64,000 nucleotides of DNA. It comes from Ricinus communis. Lineage: Eukaryota; Streptophyta; Magnoliopsida; Malpighiales; Euphorbiaceae. Both the position numbers and the translations under genes were made by a program. Location: the NCBI RefSeq assembly GCF_019578655.1, contig NC_063256.1, forward strand, positions 15,066,001 to 15,130,000. Direction: 5' to 3'. Positions within the stretch are counted from its first letter, which is position 1. Every line of letters begins with the position of its first letter. The notes under the pieces are model-generated. The model did no database searches, had not been told where the DNA came from, and saw nothing but the letters and a program-made list of their open reading frames with translations. Positions 11,353 through 22,380 of this stretch are shown piece by piece.

Positions 11353-12170
11353 TTTTTATTAATACTTCAAATAATTCTTACACAAAAACTAAAAAAATCC
11401 TTTTTCCTTCCGTATTGGTATTAAACTATAATTTAGTTTTCTTTTATGTTTTCTTTAGTTCTGACTTTTGTAAATCATACTAAATATAAAGCTTTTCCTT
11501 TTTAAAAAAGATCATTATTTGTGGTTAAGAAATTGAATACATCTTCATTATTTGTTGTTCTTAGAAGGTGACTTTATTTTATTGTTGGTCATGTATACAC
11601 ATATTTGGTTTATAGGATGTCTTTTTTGAAATAGATATTGAAGACTTGAATGAAATTGTCTCCAGGCTATTTATAACGTGCCTTTCTCATGTTAGATCAA
11701 ACACAAAAGATATATATGTTCATGTTTCTTTGTTTTCTTTTTGGTGATAAAAGTACAATATGTCATTGTTTTCTTAATGAATTCATCTTGTTTGAATGAC
11801 TTGTATTTTTATTTCTTCTTTAATCCATCTATCATCTTGGTTGTCATCTTTTTGTTTGTGGATAAGTCGCATATTGCAGTAGGACTGGGTATTTATAATA
11901 CTATTTTAGGATAACATTTGTAAGATTAATGGGTATTCTAAGTATTTTCATGTTGTTGTTGATAATGCAAATTTAGGAAAAAAGAGAAGTCTATTTTATC
12001 CCCTTTTTCTAGCATATCTTTTTGTATACTTGTTGAAGAATCTTTAAAACATTCATTGGTTGTCTAATATGCGAAATAATTTTTTAAATTTTTTAATAAT
12101 TTGATAATATGTCAAATAATTACAAATGACCATTTAATTTAAACAATGACAACCATAATATAAGTTGGTG
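11353..12170. other. Non-coding AT-rich DNA
   Basis: No frame, RNA gene or repeat was recognised. It may include the internal region of the CACTA element that follows, but the CACTA left terminus was not found here. Confidence 0.4.
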
Positions 12171-12174
12171 TATT

Positions 12175-12540
12175 ATAGATACAAAGACCCATGTCCACAC
12201 AAATTTGAGCAAATTGGTGTAGTATATTTTGCAGGAACAAACACAAAAAATTGAAAATCAACCAAACAAATGATATTGAACAAGTTCCTACACCATATGA
12301 TGTACTAAAGGAGGTATTTGACACTAGATCGGGTTATGTTCTTAGGAGAGGCTTGGATACAAAGCAAGTACAAAAGGAATGATTAAAACCACATATAGTA
12401 ATGAAAAAGTTGTAGAGTTGAGAAAGCAGGTAGCAAAAATGACAGTGCGATTGCAATTACAAGAAAAATTGGATAAAGAGTTTTTACAAAGATTAGACAG
12501 CTTGATGGGACCGTTAGGATCGACAAAGTTAGAAATCTAG
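12175..12540 (+). pseudogene. CACTA (En/Spm, Transposase_24-type) transposase C-terminal fragment
   Basis: Broken frames on the plus strand read a conserved tail of plant Ptta/En/Spm proteins: EQVPTPYDVLKEVFDTRSGY, then VLRRGLDTKQVQKE. A coiled-coil-like tract follows (ELRKQVAKMTVRLQLQEKLD, with stops), ending at a TAG near 12540. The pattern 'V-(F/L)-x-x-R-S-G-Y-x-x-G-x-G' followed by a heptad-rich segment is characteristic of this family. The position about 600 bases before CACTA-type subterminal repeats and a TAGTG terminus supports the call. The N-terminal part is missing or too decayed to read. Confidence 0.6.
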
Positions 12541-13094
12541 TATAATTGAATAAGTTTCTTAAAAGTTTTTATATAAGCTAGTTCTCATCTTATTCTTGTA
12601 AAATAAATTATTCAATTAATTTGGATATTCAATATTCAATTATTTAATAGCCTTAATTCTTTAATATGGTCTTTTATAGGGCACTATGTGAAGATCAATA
12701 AAAACATTTCATATTTATAAAGATTAAAGTTTAAACATCAAAGCCTTAAAACTTTTAGACTTAAAAAAATATATATTATTAATGTTGAACTAGTTAAATA
12801 AGTTAAGAATTGTAGCAAATTATTTGCTTTTCTTTTAAGTTATACTTAAAATTTATATGGTAGTAAATTTATTCTTTTATTGAGAATAATATCATATCAA
12901 TTATTTATTTATTTCATTTTTATTATAATTTAAGTTTTGATTTTGGTCTTAACTGAAGTTTATCTTATGCATAGAATAACCCATTTATGCAAATTAAAAT
13001 AGGTGATTTTATAAATATATTCATTATTGATGGTCTTTAAGGCGATTATAATCAAATTATATGACTATTAGTAATAATTAGCAATTAAAAATTA
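12541..13094. other. AT-rich spacer inside CACTA-1
   Basis: No coding or repeat signal was recognised between the transposase fragment and the subterminal repeats. Confidence 0.4.
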
Positions 13095-13912
13095 AATTTA
13101 AGGATAAAATCTGTCTCTAATAATAAAATTTAAAAGGATGATAGTTGTCCTTAAAGGTAAGGCAAATATTGTCCCCCCTAAAATAGGGACAAAAATCATC
13201 TTCTAAATGAAGAAAGCATCCCCTAACATGGGGACAAAAATGTCCCCAAAGAAAGAAATGAAAATTGTCTACTAAAATAGGATGATTATTATCTTTAAAA
13301 GAGGGGATCAAAATTGTCCCTTACAGTGGGGACGATAGTAGTCCTTAAAGGTGCAGGATGAAAACTGTCCCTAAATATGAGGATAAAAATCATCCCTCCT
13401 TATAAGGACGATAGTTAGCTTTATAATAGGGAACGATAATCATCTTTTAATGTGGGGACGATAGTCGTCCCTTTTTAAAGGAACAATAATCATCCCTCCT
13501 TATAAGGATGATAGTCATCCTTATAATAGAGAATGGTAATCATTTTCTAATGTGGGACGATAGTTGTCCCTTTTTATAGGAACGATAATCATTCCTCCTT
13601 CTAAAGATGATAGTCATCCTTATAACAGGGAATGATAATCATCTTCTAATGTAGGGATGATAGTCGTCCTTTTTATAAGGATGATAATCATCCCTTCTTA
13701 TAAGAATGATAGGCATTCTTATAATAGGGGATGGAAATCATCTTCTAATGTGGAGACGATAGTCGTTCCTTTAAATAGGGATGCCATTAATAGATCGTCC
13801 CTTATATAATAGGGGATAAAGGCAATATGGACGATATGTGGGGATAATTTTAGTCATCCCCAATAGAAGTAAGGACAATTTTTAAAGCTTTAAAGGACAA
13901 ATCTTATCATTC
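13095..13912. repeat. CACTA-1 subterminal repeats with about 99-bp higher-order period
   Basis: Dozens of degenerate copies of GGGACGATAGTCGTCCC-like palindromes, alternating with GATAATCATCCC, fill this block. A longer unit recurs: the phrase TTCTAATGTGGGGACGATAG (with variation) starts near 13445, 13545, 13644 and 13743. The earliest part (13130-13400) is more diverged. Such short repeats near the ends are where CACTA transposase binds in known elements. Confidence 0.75.
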
Positions 13913-13933
13913 CCTATTCTTTTTTTTATAGTG
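13913..13933 (-). repeat. CACTA terminal inverted repeat
   Basis: On the minus strand it begins CACTATAAAAAAAG, carrying the diagnostic CACTA at the very end. The 3-base sequence outside is AAT. Confidence 0.65.
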
Positions 13934-14445
13934 AATTTGTTATCATCAAAATTCCTATTATTAACTTCTTGGAGCTAATAATCTCATCTTTTTGATAATG
14001 ATACAACACGCTATTTGAGAATCATGAAACTTTTCAAATGATTTTCAATTTGCACATAGTAGAAGTCTAACTGTACAGTTAGATGTCTTGTACTTGCAAG
14101 TTAGATAGCTTAAAACAAACATATATATTCAATATCAACATTTAAACTCATTTATAAAACTTATGCAAGATAAAACAATCAGTACTACACTAGCAATGGA
14201 TAAAAAAAAACATGCTTCACTTGAGCAGATGCCTATTTGTGTTTTTACAACAGAAATTCAGGATAACTCCTCATGAATGTATCCAACATGCACAAATATT
14301 TCTCTCCCTTTTTATCATCAATAAAAGAATGATACTTAGCATTCACAAACAAAGATTATTCCAGATTCTCAAAAGATTTTTAAGACTTCGAGACAGAAGA
14401 AGAAAATGTGAAGTAATAGACTTCGGAGGATGGGCTTAGGCAAAT

Positions 14446-14610
14446 TTATGCTTTCTTTTCTTTCTTGGTGGTCTTGGAGACTTTGGCGCTTCTAGTACCC
14501 TTCTCTTCTGCCCATTCCTCTACAAGCTTGACCATCTCAAGCTTGATCTTCTTTTCCTGTCTCTTTTCATCAATAGAGCTGACCAGATTCTCACTTTGAG
14601 ATGAATAATG
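14446..14610 (-). pseudogene. C-terminal gene fragment, Lys/Glu-rich (family unknown)
   Basis: A minus-strand frame of about 50 residues ends at TAA 14448-14446. It reads SENLVSSIDEKRQEKKIKLE, then MVKLVEEWAEEKGTRSAKVS, then a basic end KTTKKEKKA. Composition and codon pattern look like a real, charged helical protein terminus rather than random AT-rich DNA. The frame closes upstream near 14620. The GC level is higher than in the surroundings. I do not recognise the family. It may be a captured or retrocopied 3' exon; the adjacent 14140-14440 could be its 3' UTR. Confidence 0.35.
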
Positions 14611-14619
14611 AGTTATCTA

Positions 14620-15780
14620 TCTCGTCTCTAATACTCATCTAGATATTCCTTTTGTAGAGTTCTTCTCTAAACACAATAGTTTTTAAGAGTTATTTTATCA
14701 CAATCCTTGTTTATCCATAATTAAATAAATAACTAATAATAATTATCTATTAATACAAAAGACTAATTTGTCCTCTTTGAACTATGTAATTTTCGGCTGG
14801 CCTTGAGAAATAGCCAATCCGTGTGTCTTAATCTTGGATTTTGACAACAACACGTCTTATTAGGCCAGTGAGTATTTTTTCTATATTTTATATGATTGGC
14901 TAATATGCTGAAAATAGAATAAGGCTAAATCTTCGGTCTTGACAGCAATATGTCTTATTAGGCTTAATGAATATTTTTTTTATATTTTTCCTCTTTAACT
15001 AATATTATCTGAAAATAAAATAAGGTTAAAGTGAGGCACAACACATGTTTCAACTATATTATAATATAAACCTATTAAATTATTGTTGGTTATTAAGAAA
15101 TAAATAAAAAAACTTATTTTTTTTAATTTAGTTGATTAATTTTTATTCTTATAAACTATTTTTATGAATATCAATTTATGTGTCTTTTTAGAAAAAAGTT
15201 GTTAATTTCAAAATATAAAACCAGTTGAGACTTTTGTAAACTTATATCTAAAAACTAAAATAATATTTCTCCATTTAGAAAAGATAATTTTATTCATTTA
15301 TCATTCTAAATTGTAGTTGATTCTTTTTAATTGTTAGTGGAATAGTTCAACTAATGATAAATAATATTCATTAATAAAGATATTATCACTTAAAATTAAA
15401 TTTTAATATTATAATTTAAAATTCTTAGAAAATTTCAGAATTTCTATTAAATATATTTTTAATTTATAATGTAATATTAGATCTTTTATTTGGTTTTTAA
15501 TTAATTAAAATCTTATTATTTTAAATTAAATTAAAAGCTGTATACAACAAAAATGAATTAATAATTCTAATAAATTCAGTATATATATTTAAAATTTGAA
15601 ATATTTAATAACAATATCTCATAAAAAAATAAAAACTAATAATAATATCAACTATAAAAAAATAATTTACTTACTTTTTATGTGTAAAATTTTCTTACAG
15701 CAACTTAAAACTATAAATTATTTCGGCCTGTATTTGAGTCTGAAGTGTGGGATCCAAAGCGTAAATACACATACATTTTC
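14620..15780. other. AT-rich intergenic DNA upstream of SF3B4
   Basis: Nothing coding was recognised. Two similar short segments near 14810-14890 and 14930-15010 (each with ACGTCTTATTAGGC or ATGTCTTATTAGGC and GATTTTGACA or GTCTTGACAG) suggest a diverged local duplication. Confidence 0.4.
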
Positions 15781-15797
15781 CCGCAAAACCTTACTGG

Positions 15798-15805
15798 TTA
15801 GGGTT
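15798..15805 (-). promoter_or_regulatory. Telo-box-like motif upstream of SF3B4
   Basis: The minus strand reads AACCCTAA, 67-74 bases before the SF3B4 start codon. Telo-boxes are common near the 5' ends of plant genes for translation and RNA-processing proteins. Function here is inferred. Confidence 0.35.
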
Positions 15806-15871
15806 AATGTTTAGAAGAGAGGGAGAAATAAATTGAGCTGGGTGCAGTTACAGTGACTTGCTCTGGTAACG

Positions 15872-18800
15872 ATGACAACTAGAATCGCACCAGGAGTGGG
15901 AGCGAATTTGCTAGGGCAGCACTCGGCGGAGAGGAACCAAGACGCCACCGCATATGTCGGGAATCTTGATCCTCAGGTCTCTGAAGAACTTCTTTGGGAG
16001 TTGTTTGTTCAAGCTGGCCCTGTTGGTAATGTTTAATCTGTAATGAAATTGATGCTCTTTGCCATCAATATTTAAAAGTTTATTTGTTTAGTTTGTGAAA
16101 ATTAATGCTCTTTTGTCATTATTAATTAATATAGTTTGTGAAAATTGGGGGTGGTGTTGCAGTTAATGTATATGTGCCAAAGGATAGAGTAACGAATCTT
16201 CATCAGGGTTATGGGTTTGTTGAATTCCGTAGTGAAGAAGATGCTGATTATGTAAGGGCTTTTCTTTTCTCTTTTTAATCTTTTTTAGTTTCTTAATGTG
16301 TAGACAAATGTAATGATTTTATATGTTTAATTTGATATAACTGTACAGGCAATTAAGATTATGAATATGATTAAGCTTTTTGGGAAGCCAATTCGTGTAA
16401 ATAAGGTACTCTTTTAGCTTTCCAGTTTTTCTTTTTCAATTAGTCTAGGGTTTTGTTAAATAATTTCTATTTTTGTTTTCTTCAGGCATCACAAGATAAA
16501 AAGAGCTTGGATGTTGGAGCTAACCTTTTCATTGGAAATCTTGACCCCGTAAGTTGTTAATTATCAGTTATTGGTTTATTGGATCTAAATCATTGCTTGT
16601 TAACACAATGTTAACTGAAATTATTGAATCTAAAATCATATTTTTTTTCCTTTGCAGGATGTTGATGAGAAACTTCTTCATGATACTTTCAGTGCCTTTG
16701 GAGTTATAGTTACAAATCCTAAGGTTTTTATTCCCTTAACTTGATTTCAGTTGTTATTGATGTTATATTATAAATTAAATTGCAAGCATCTACTTATGTT
16801 GATTTTACTTTGTTATGAACATTTTTTTTGTTCATGTTTTGAGAATCTCTTCTTTTCAATCATGTTGTTCTATTTGTAGCATAAGTTGCAGCCAAACATC
16901 AGATTACTTTTGTCCATTTTCTTTACCTAGATTATCTCTAGCATTCTTCGTTAGCATTTGGTTGATAAAAATAGTTATTTCTGATATTGTCAATACTGAG
17001 ACTTTGATGCTTATTTGCTTTATTATGCTGATGCTTATCACTTAATTTTTCAGATAATGAGAGATCCTGAGACTGGAAATTCCCGTGGTTTTGGTTTCAT
17101 TAGTTATGATTCTTTTGATGCATCCGATGCAGCAATTGAGGTACCTACTTTTCATATTAATTTTTATCCTCTACATGTGCTTGAGATTTATTATAAATTT
17201 CAGACTTTCAATAGTTATACAATTGTTTGGGAAGGGTGGGAGATGGGAAGGAGAAAAAATGGTAAAAACCAAGTCATGTGACCACAAATTTGTTTCCCTG
17301 TACGCCTCCCATTTTCCTTCCTCTCATTTTCCTCCTTTCCCAAATAAAGGCTTAAGAATCTAGAAATTTTATTGACTACAGTATCAGGTCGTTTAGAGTA
17401 GGGGTACTTGACTTCTTAGAGAAGGGAAAAAGTGCAATCGTTATTTAAGTTGTATTTTGCTATTTAAATGCTCAGGACAAGGCAAACAAGACAGTTAATC
17501 AACCCTTATTATTAGGGATGTATGCTAGTCACTAAGAATGTAATTTCTAATGTAAATCGAATTGTACCATTTAACTTGGTCTGGCATTTCAAGAAGTTTA
17601 GTTTTGTTTAAAATATTAAAAAAGAATGGCCTAGTTTTTGGTTTGCCTTTGGAAGCAAAAATCCATGCAGAGAAAATCATTGCCTGCTCTTTTTTCTATT
17701 TTTAATTCTTGTTGGGATGTTATGTCTTATGCTAAAAACTGGTTGCCTTTGGAAACAAAAATTGATGTAGAGAATATTAATTGACTGGTTTCTTTCTGCT
17801 TTCTTTTTTTTTGGAATGTATATTCTTATACCAAAAACTGAACAACATTAACATAATTCAAACAAACATGTGCAATTGTGTTTGGTCTACATATTGCCAT
17901 TCTACTCCATGTTTAGGAAAGCTGAAAACTTTTATTAGGTGTAGAATATCTAAATTCTGACTAAAATGGCTGAATGACCACTACCTTGCCACATTTACTG
18001 CATTGTTCGAGCACTGTGGCTTGATATGTCTAATTAATGTGCGTATAATTTTCTGGGATTTAACAGGCAATGAATGGTCAGTATCTTTGCAACCGTCAGA
18101 TCACAGTTTCATATGCATATAAGAAAGACACTAAAGGGGAGCGGCATGGTACACCAGCAGGTGAGGCTTTTGAATGCTGACTTATCCCAAGCACTTACAT
18201 TTTAACTTATCATGACAGGTTGTTTTATGGGTCTACTGACCATGGTAGATGAAATGTACTGAAATGAAGGATTCCTTTTCGTGGATTTTGCTTGTTATGG
18301 TGGAATTGATTTGATTTTAGCAGTAGTCGATTAATTGCTGCTATTATGATACAGAGAGAGTTTTGGCTGCAAGCAATCCAAGTTCCCAAAAGAGCAGGCC
18401 CCACACACTGTTTGCTAGTGGGCCTCCAACACTTCCAAGCATTCCTCAGGCTAATGGTACAGTTGGTGCACCAGTGCCTCCGCGCCCGTTTGCAAATGGT
18501 GCTGTTCCTCCAGGCCCAGTTCCACCACTCCGCCCATCGGCCCCACCAACTGCAGCCTTCCCACCCATGCAGGTAGCTGGACAACCAGCCTGGCAAGGTC
18601 AGCCACCACAGCCAGGTCAAGTAATGCCACCCCAAGTTATGCCTCCACCTCCAATGCAGTTCAGGCCACCTCCTCCAAACATGCCTCCGCCCCCTCCCCA
18701 GGTTGCTCAAGTCCTTCCAAGACCTCCACAGCCAATGGGAATGGGCATGCAACAACAAGTTTGGCGGCAACCACCACCACCCCAGCAGTTGGCTGGGGGC

Positions 18801-18875
18801 CCCCCTATGCAGCAAATGATGATGCAACCACCTCCCCCACCCAATATGCTACCGCCACCACCTCCATCTGGTTGA
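15872..18875 (+). CDS. SF3B4: Splicing factor 3B subunit 4 (SF3B4/SF3b49 homologue), complete
   Basis: SF3B4 belongs to the SF3b complex of U2 snRNP and helps hold the branch-site region of pre-mRNA in the nucleus. Eight exons: 15872-16025, 16163-16251, 16349-16405, 16486-16548, 16658-16723, 17054-17140, 18067-18160 and 18355-18875. All have GT/AG borders, and the total is 1,131 bases, giving 376 residues. RRM1 starts near residue 26 ([23 protein letters not shown]1 HQGYGFVEF). RRM2 starts near residue 113 ([13 protein letters not shown]1 [10 protein letters not shown]) and ends with [11 protein letters not shown]. The tail from about residue 195 is Pro/Met/Gln-rich (PPPPPQ-type runs), as in SF3B4 proteins. 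The start is the first in-frame ATG ([20 protein letters not shown]), matching the family N-terminus. The sixth intron is longest (926 bases). There are no stops or frameshifts, so it is taken as functional. Confidence 0.96.
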
Positions 18876-19260
18876 AGTCTAGAGCAGTTATTCTTAGAGC
18901 TGTCTGTAACAACAGCTGTTTTGCTAGGGTACTTTTGAAATCATATGCACCCTTTAGGACCATAGGGATAGTATAATCTATGTTTATTACTTGTACAAGC
19001 CTCCTCGAAGACACCATTTTTCAGGATGTTTTGTTCTTGAAAATCAAGTTCAGGTTACTCAAAATGCATGGCAGATTTATGTGTTGCACAAAACCAAATC
19101 ATGTATTTGGTTTGCTTTCCTTCATTCCGAATATGCTTATGCCCAGCCTGTTTTTGGAGGCTTCGATTGTCTTGTCCTTGTTCTGGTAATCAGAGCGGCC
19201 GTCTCTGAACGATTTGATTTGTGTCCTTTGTTCTAGGTATTACATCCTATTTTTGTTAAG
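18876..19260 (+). other. 3' UTR and downstream region of SF3B4
   Basis: Follows the TGA at 18873-18875. The sequence stays at genic GC content until about 19260, where it becomes AT-rich, which is consistent with a 3' UTR of a few hundred bases. No single polyadenylation signal stands out. Confidence 0.45.
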
Positions 19261-20053
19261 TCTTCTGCCTCCCAAAATCAACTTGTAATCAACAATTTCC
19301 ATAGAGAGTAAGATAAAAAGAAAAAATATAAAAGAAAAAGTAAAATAAAAGTAATAAAATAGAAGGAAATATCTAGAGACATCTCTGAAGAAATTACTTC
19401 AAACAAATATTGAAGCCAACCAAGGGAAAATCATTTTACTTCAACTAAAAATCTTTGTATCCCTAACGTTTAAAAGACAATATTCACTTCAGTGACATAG
19501 CCTTAGGACTTCACCCCTATCAATGACATACTAGAATACAGTGAATTTACCAGTGCTGTTATGGTGGTCGATGACGAGATAACTTATTTTTCTTCTCTGA
19601 AGTTTATTTTCTCTTGGAATACAAAGACCCAAATGCTGAAACATCATCTTAAATCTACAAGATTGCAGAATGATGAACACAAGATAAGAAAAATGAAGAT
19701 ATGAACACCTTCATAATTGTATGCTGAACCTCTTACGCTGAAAATATATTGATGATAAAGAAGAAGGCAAATATAATGAAGAAACAATTACATTTGTAAA
19801 TTCCTGATTTCTGTTAGACGAAAAGAAATGAGAAATGCATGGTTTACAAGCAGAAGCTTGTTAACAACTCTAATTTATAAAATAAACTATAGCACTTCAA
19901 ATAGAAACAACAAATCAATCCTTAGTTTCTTAAGAGAAATTGACTTTAGCTTTGAATAAAATTAGTTTTCTTTAAACTAAATTTTAAAAGAAGTTATTTA
20001 CACATGCAAACATATCCAAAGTGAAATTTATTTGAACAAAAATACAAAATGAT
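19261..20053. other. AT-rich intergenic DNA
   Basis: No coding, RNA or repeat signal was recognised. Confidence 0.4.
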
Positions 20054-20063
20054 AAAATTATCA

Positions 20064-20145
20064 GGTAAAAGTCCCCGTTGGTACCAATCTGTTGGTAAAT
20101 ATATCAATTTGGTACAAGACTTCAATTTTTTTCTTTTTATATTAT
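20064..20145 (+). repeat. Left TIR of the MULE
   Basis: Pairs with 21257-21345 in inverted orientation. The match includes GGTACCAATC, the ATCAATTT block and the poly-T/CTTTTT tract. Confidence 0.7.
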
Positions 20146-20379
20146 GAATAAATAAAGGTGACTAGGTATGTGATCCCATAAAATTTTATTATTTATGCAG
20201 TACCAATACATGCAATGACTAGATAACTTGGCATGAGCCTTAAAGAAAAATAAATTTTCTGGAAACATCCAAAGAGAAGTCACATGGATGGGTTGATTTA
20301 TCTGTTAAGTGATAGTGATAGTACAAAGATGTGTACATTTATGGATGATAGTAGGTTGATACATAACTTGAAGAAGAAC

Positions 20380-21050
20380 AGAGTCATGATGTTGTCCCCC
20401 CACAGCAAAAGGATGAGAATGATAATGAACTGGAGGGTCAGAATCAACTTGTAACAGATAATGATGATGAAGAGAGTGAGGATGGGGATGAATTTGAGAA
20501 AAAATCTGGTGAAGAAGATAGTGAGTTTGTAGATTCTGACTATGACTTGAAAGATGATGATATTGATGATGATGATGTGTTGTTTGAGAAGTTTGTTGAT
20601 ATAGAGTTAGAGGGGATAGACCAAGGACAAGCTCTCAGCAAATGCCAAATGAAGAGGGATCTTACTTAGACCAAACAGTCTATGCACCATCAAATGAGTT
20701 ACTAACAACATGTAATGATGATTCAGATGCTAATTCTACAAGGTATAGATGGCCAATTTTAACGAGAAAACTGACATGACCAACCTAAATTTAAAAATTG
20801 GCATGTCATTTAGTTCTTTCATGCAGTTTAAGGAGGCTGTGAAGAGGGCTTCAATTAGATCTAGTAATCAGGTGATTTTTGGCCCAAATACAAAAGTGAA
20901 ATGTAAGGCTAAATGTAAGAAAAGGTGTAAGTTCTTCATATAGGGATATTTGAAGAATGAAGATAAAAGTAGTGTGTAGATTAAGTTTGCCAATTTTGAA
21001 TACAATTGTACCGAAGAACTTTACAACCCCGATTTCTTTAGTGTTGAAAC
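20380..21050 (+). pseudogene. MURA transposase N-terminal fragment (MuDR DNA-binding region)
   Basis: Broken plus-strand frames read an acidic stretch (DSDYDLKDDDIDDDDVLFEK), then QTVYAPSNELLT. The segment typical of MuDR-type transposases follows: MTNLNLKIGMSFSSFMQFKE, AVKRASIRSSNQVIFGPNTK, and a Cys/Lys-rich KCKAKCKKRCKFFI. A stop follows (20941-20943), with one more conserved stretch (IKFANFEYNCTEE) before homology ends. A frameshift lies just before 20749. The catalytic DDE domain and SWIM zinc finger are missing, so it cannot transpose by itself. In intact elements this region binds the TIRs. Confidence 0.7.
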
Positions 21051-21257
21051 CCATAACTTTACAAGTACTTCACACCCACAGTTAGCTATTTTTAACTTGA
21101 CTAAGGTGGACACACAACGATAACTCAGCATGTGATTGCATATTTTTAACTTGACGAGGCAGCTGAGTTGTCAGCTTATGTGGAGCTCTGGTTGCCGGGT
21201 AATAATAAATTGGCTTGAATCCTAATGGGTACCTCACAGTGTAACAAAAATTGAAAT

Positions 21258-21345
21258 CTGAATATCAAAAAGAAAAAAAATTAAAATCTTATTACTAAAT
21301 TGATACATGTACCAAAAGATTGGTACCAAAAGGGCCTCATACTCT
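21258..21345 (-). repeat. Right TIR of the MULE
   Basis: Reverse complement of the left TIR with a few mismatches. It ends next to the AAGATTATCA duplication at 21346-21355. Confidence 0.7.
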
Positions 21346-21359
21346 AAGATTATCATACA

Positions 21360-22380
21360 ATAAAATGACAGATTTTAAATTAAAAAGAATAATGATGAAT
21401 TGCTGACTTTATGAAAGTGAACTTGCTTCATAAAAAATGGATTTTAAATTATGAAAGGTCATCGTATTATGCTTAATATAAGTTTAAAAACTACCAAAAG
21501 ATCATCTAATTTAGATCCCTTTTTAATCACATCTAAAATCATATTATTCTTAATAGAAGTATTAAGTTACCATAAACCATTTAATATGAATCCATTTTTA
21601 ATCAAATGTGAATGGATTTACATTGTTTGCTTTATACAACTTGAAAACTATTTTTACAATGCTAGCAAGAGTATAGATGGTGGAGTGAAATACCACATAT
21701 ATGGAAGACACCCTAAGAAATCTGTTCTCAGAATTGACAGCAATCATATCATCCAAAATATACCTAGCATTGTCTAATTGACTACGCTTCCTATTTAAAC
21801 ATTAATGCATTGCAACAGAACAACCAACCACCCGTAAATACTCCAATTTGTGACAAAGTGCATAAATTTGCTTTCATATTTTCAAGAACTTCTCTCTTTT
21901 AATGGAAAATATAACATTTATCTAAGTATACTTATTTATACCAAGAAACAATGCTTGGTTGAGGAGTTTTATCAAATACTTTAATAGCATCGACATAATT
22001 TTTACACCTTAAATTACATACCCAAAACAACATTACTCAAATGCATTAACAATAATTAAGAATTTAGAGAACTAGAGAGAAAGAGAACTTGTAAATGCAC
22101 TAAATCAAATCATTTCCATCCTTTTACTACCATATATTCACATCACAAATTTTAAACAGAAATAAGTTAGATCTAAAAATTCTTACAAATTAAGAATTTA
22201 TAGGTGAGGATTTGATATGTAGGAGAGCAACTATACAAAATTCTATGGCCTGCAGTTTATCAAATCAAAATGCAAGCCAAGATTAGTGAACATTAATTCT
22301 CTTCTATCAAAATATAAAATAAAATATAAAATCTATTTTGAAGTATGGTAATTAGCTATTACTCCATTTAAGAAAATATT
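21360..22380. other. Intergenic DNA without recognised features
   Basis: An open frame at 21451-21777 has no recognisable domain and its composition follows the AT-rich background. No repeat was seen until the array at 22381. Confidence 0.4.

Larger units (their letters stand above)
12175..13933 (+). mobile_element. 3' part of a CACTA DNA transposon (CACTA-1)
   Basis: It consists of a transposase tail, AT-rich DNA, a long block of palindrome-rich subterminal repeats (13095-13912) and a terminus reading CACTATAAAAAAAGAATAG on the minus strand (13933 inward). The 3-base duplication expected for CACTA elements would be AAT (13934-13936) on this side. The left terminus was not found, so the element is truncated or its start is unrecognised. 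Confidence 0.65.
20064..21345 (+). mobile_element. Short Mutator-like element (MULE) with TIRs and target duplication
   Basis: The two ends are inverted copies over about 75-80 bases. The left end reads GGTACCAATCTGTTGG, then TATATCAATTTGGTA, then a T-rich tract. The reverse complement of the right end reads GGTACCAATCTTTTGG, TGTATCAATTTAGTA and the same T-rich tract. Flanking sequences AAAATTATCA (20054-20063) and AAGATTATCA (21346-21355) match at 9 of 10 bases, the expected 9-10-bp Mutator duplication. Inside is only the start of a MURA-type transposase. The element is about 1.3 kb, so it is an internally deleted, non-autonomous derivative. Confidence 0.75.

Noticed and set aside
13095..13912. 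Regularly spaced repeats reminiscent of a CRISPR array
   Set aside because: Repeats are degenerate and contiguous without unique spacers, end at a CACTA terminus, and the genome is a plant nuclear one.
17015..17281. Open frame overlapping SF3B4 exon 6
   Set aside because: It reads through into the intron; the consensus GT at 17141 and RRM2 continuity support the exon model.
18225..18827. 200-residue open frame on the minus strand
   Set aside because: It is the antisense of the Pro-rich last exon of SF3B4; Trp/His-rich composition shows it is a shadow.
21451..21777. 108-residue open frame
   Set aside because: AT-driven composition (Ile/Asn/Lys/Phe), no domain or conserved motif, and no upstream or downstream gene structure.
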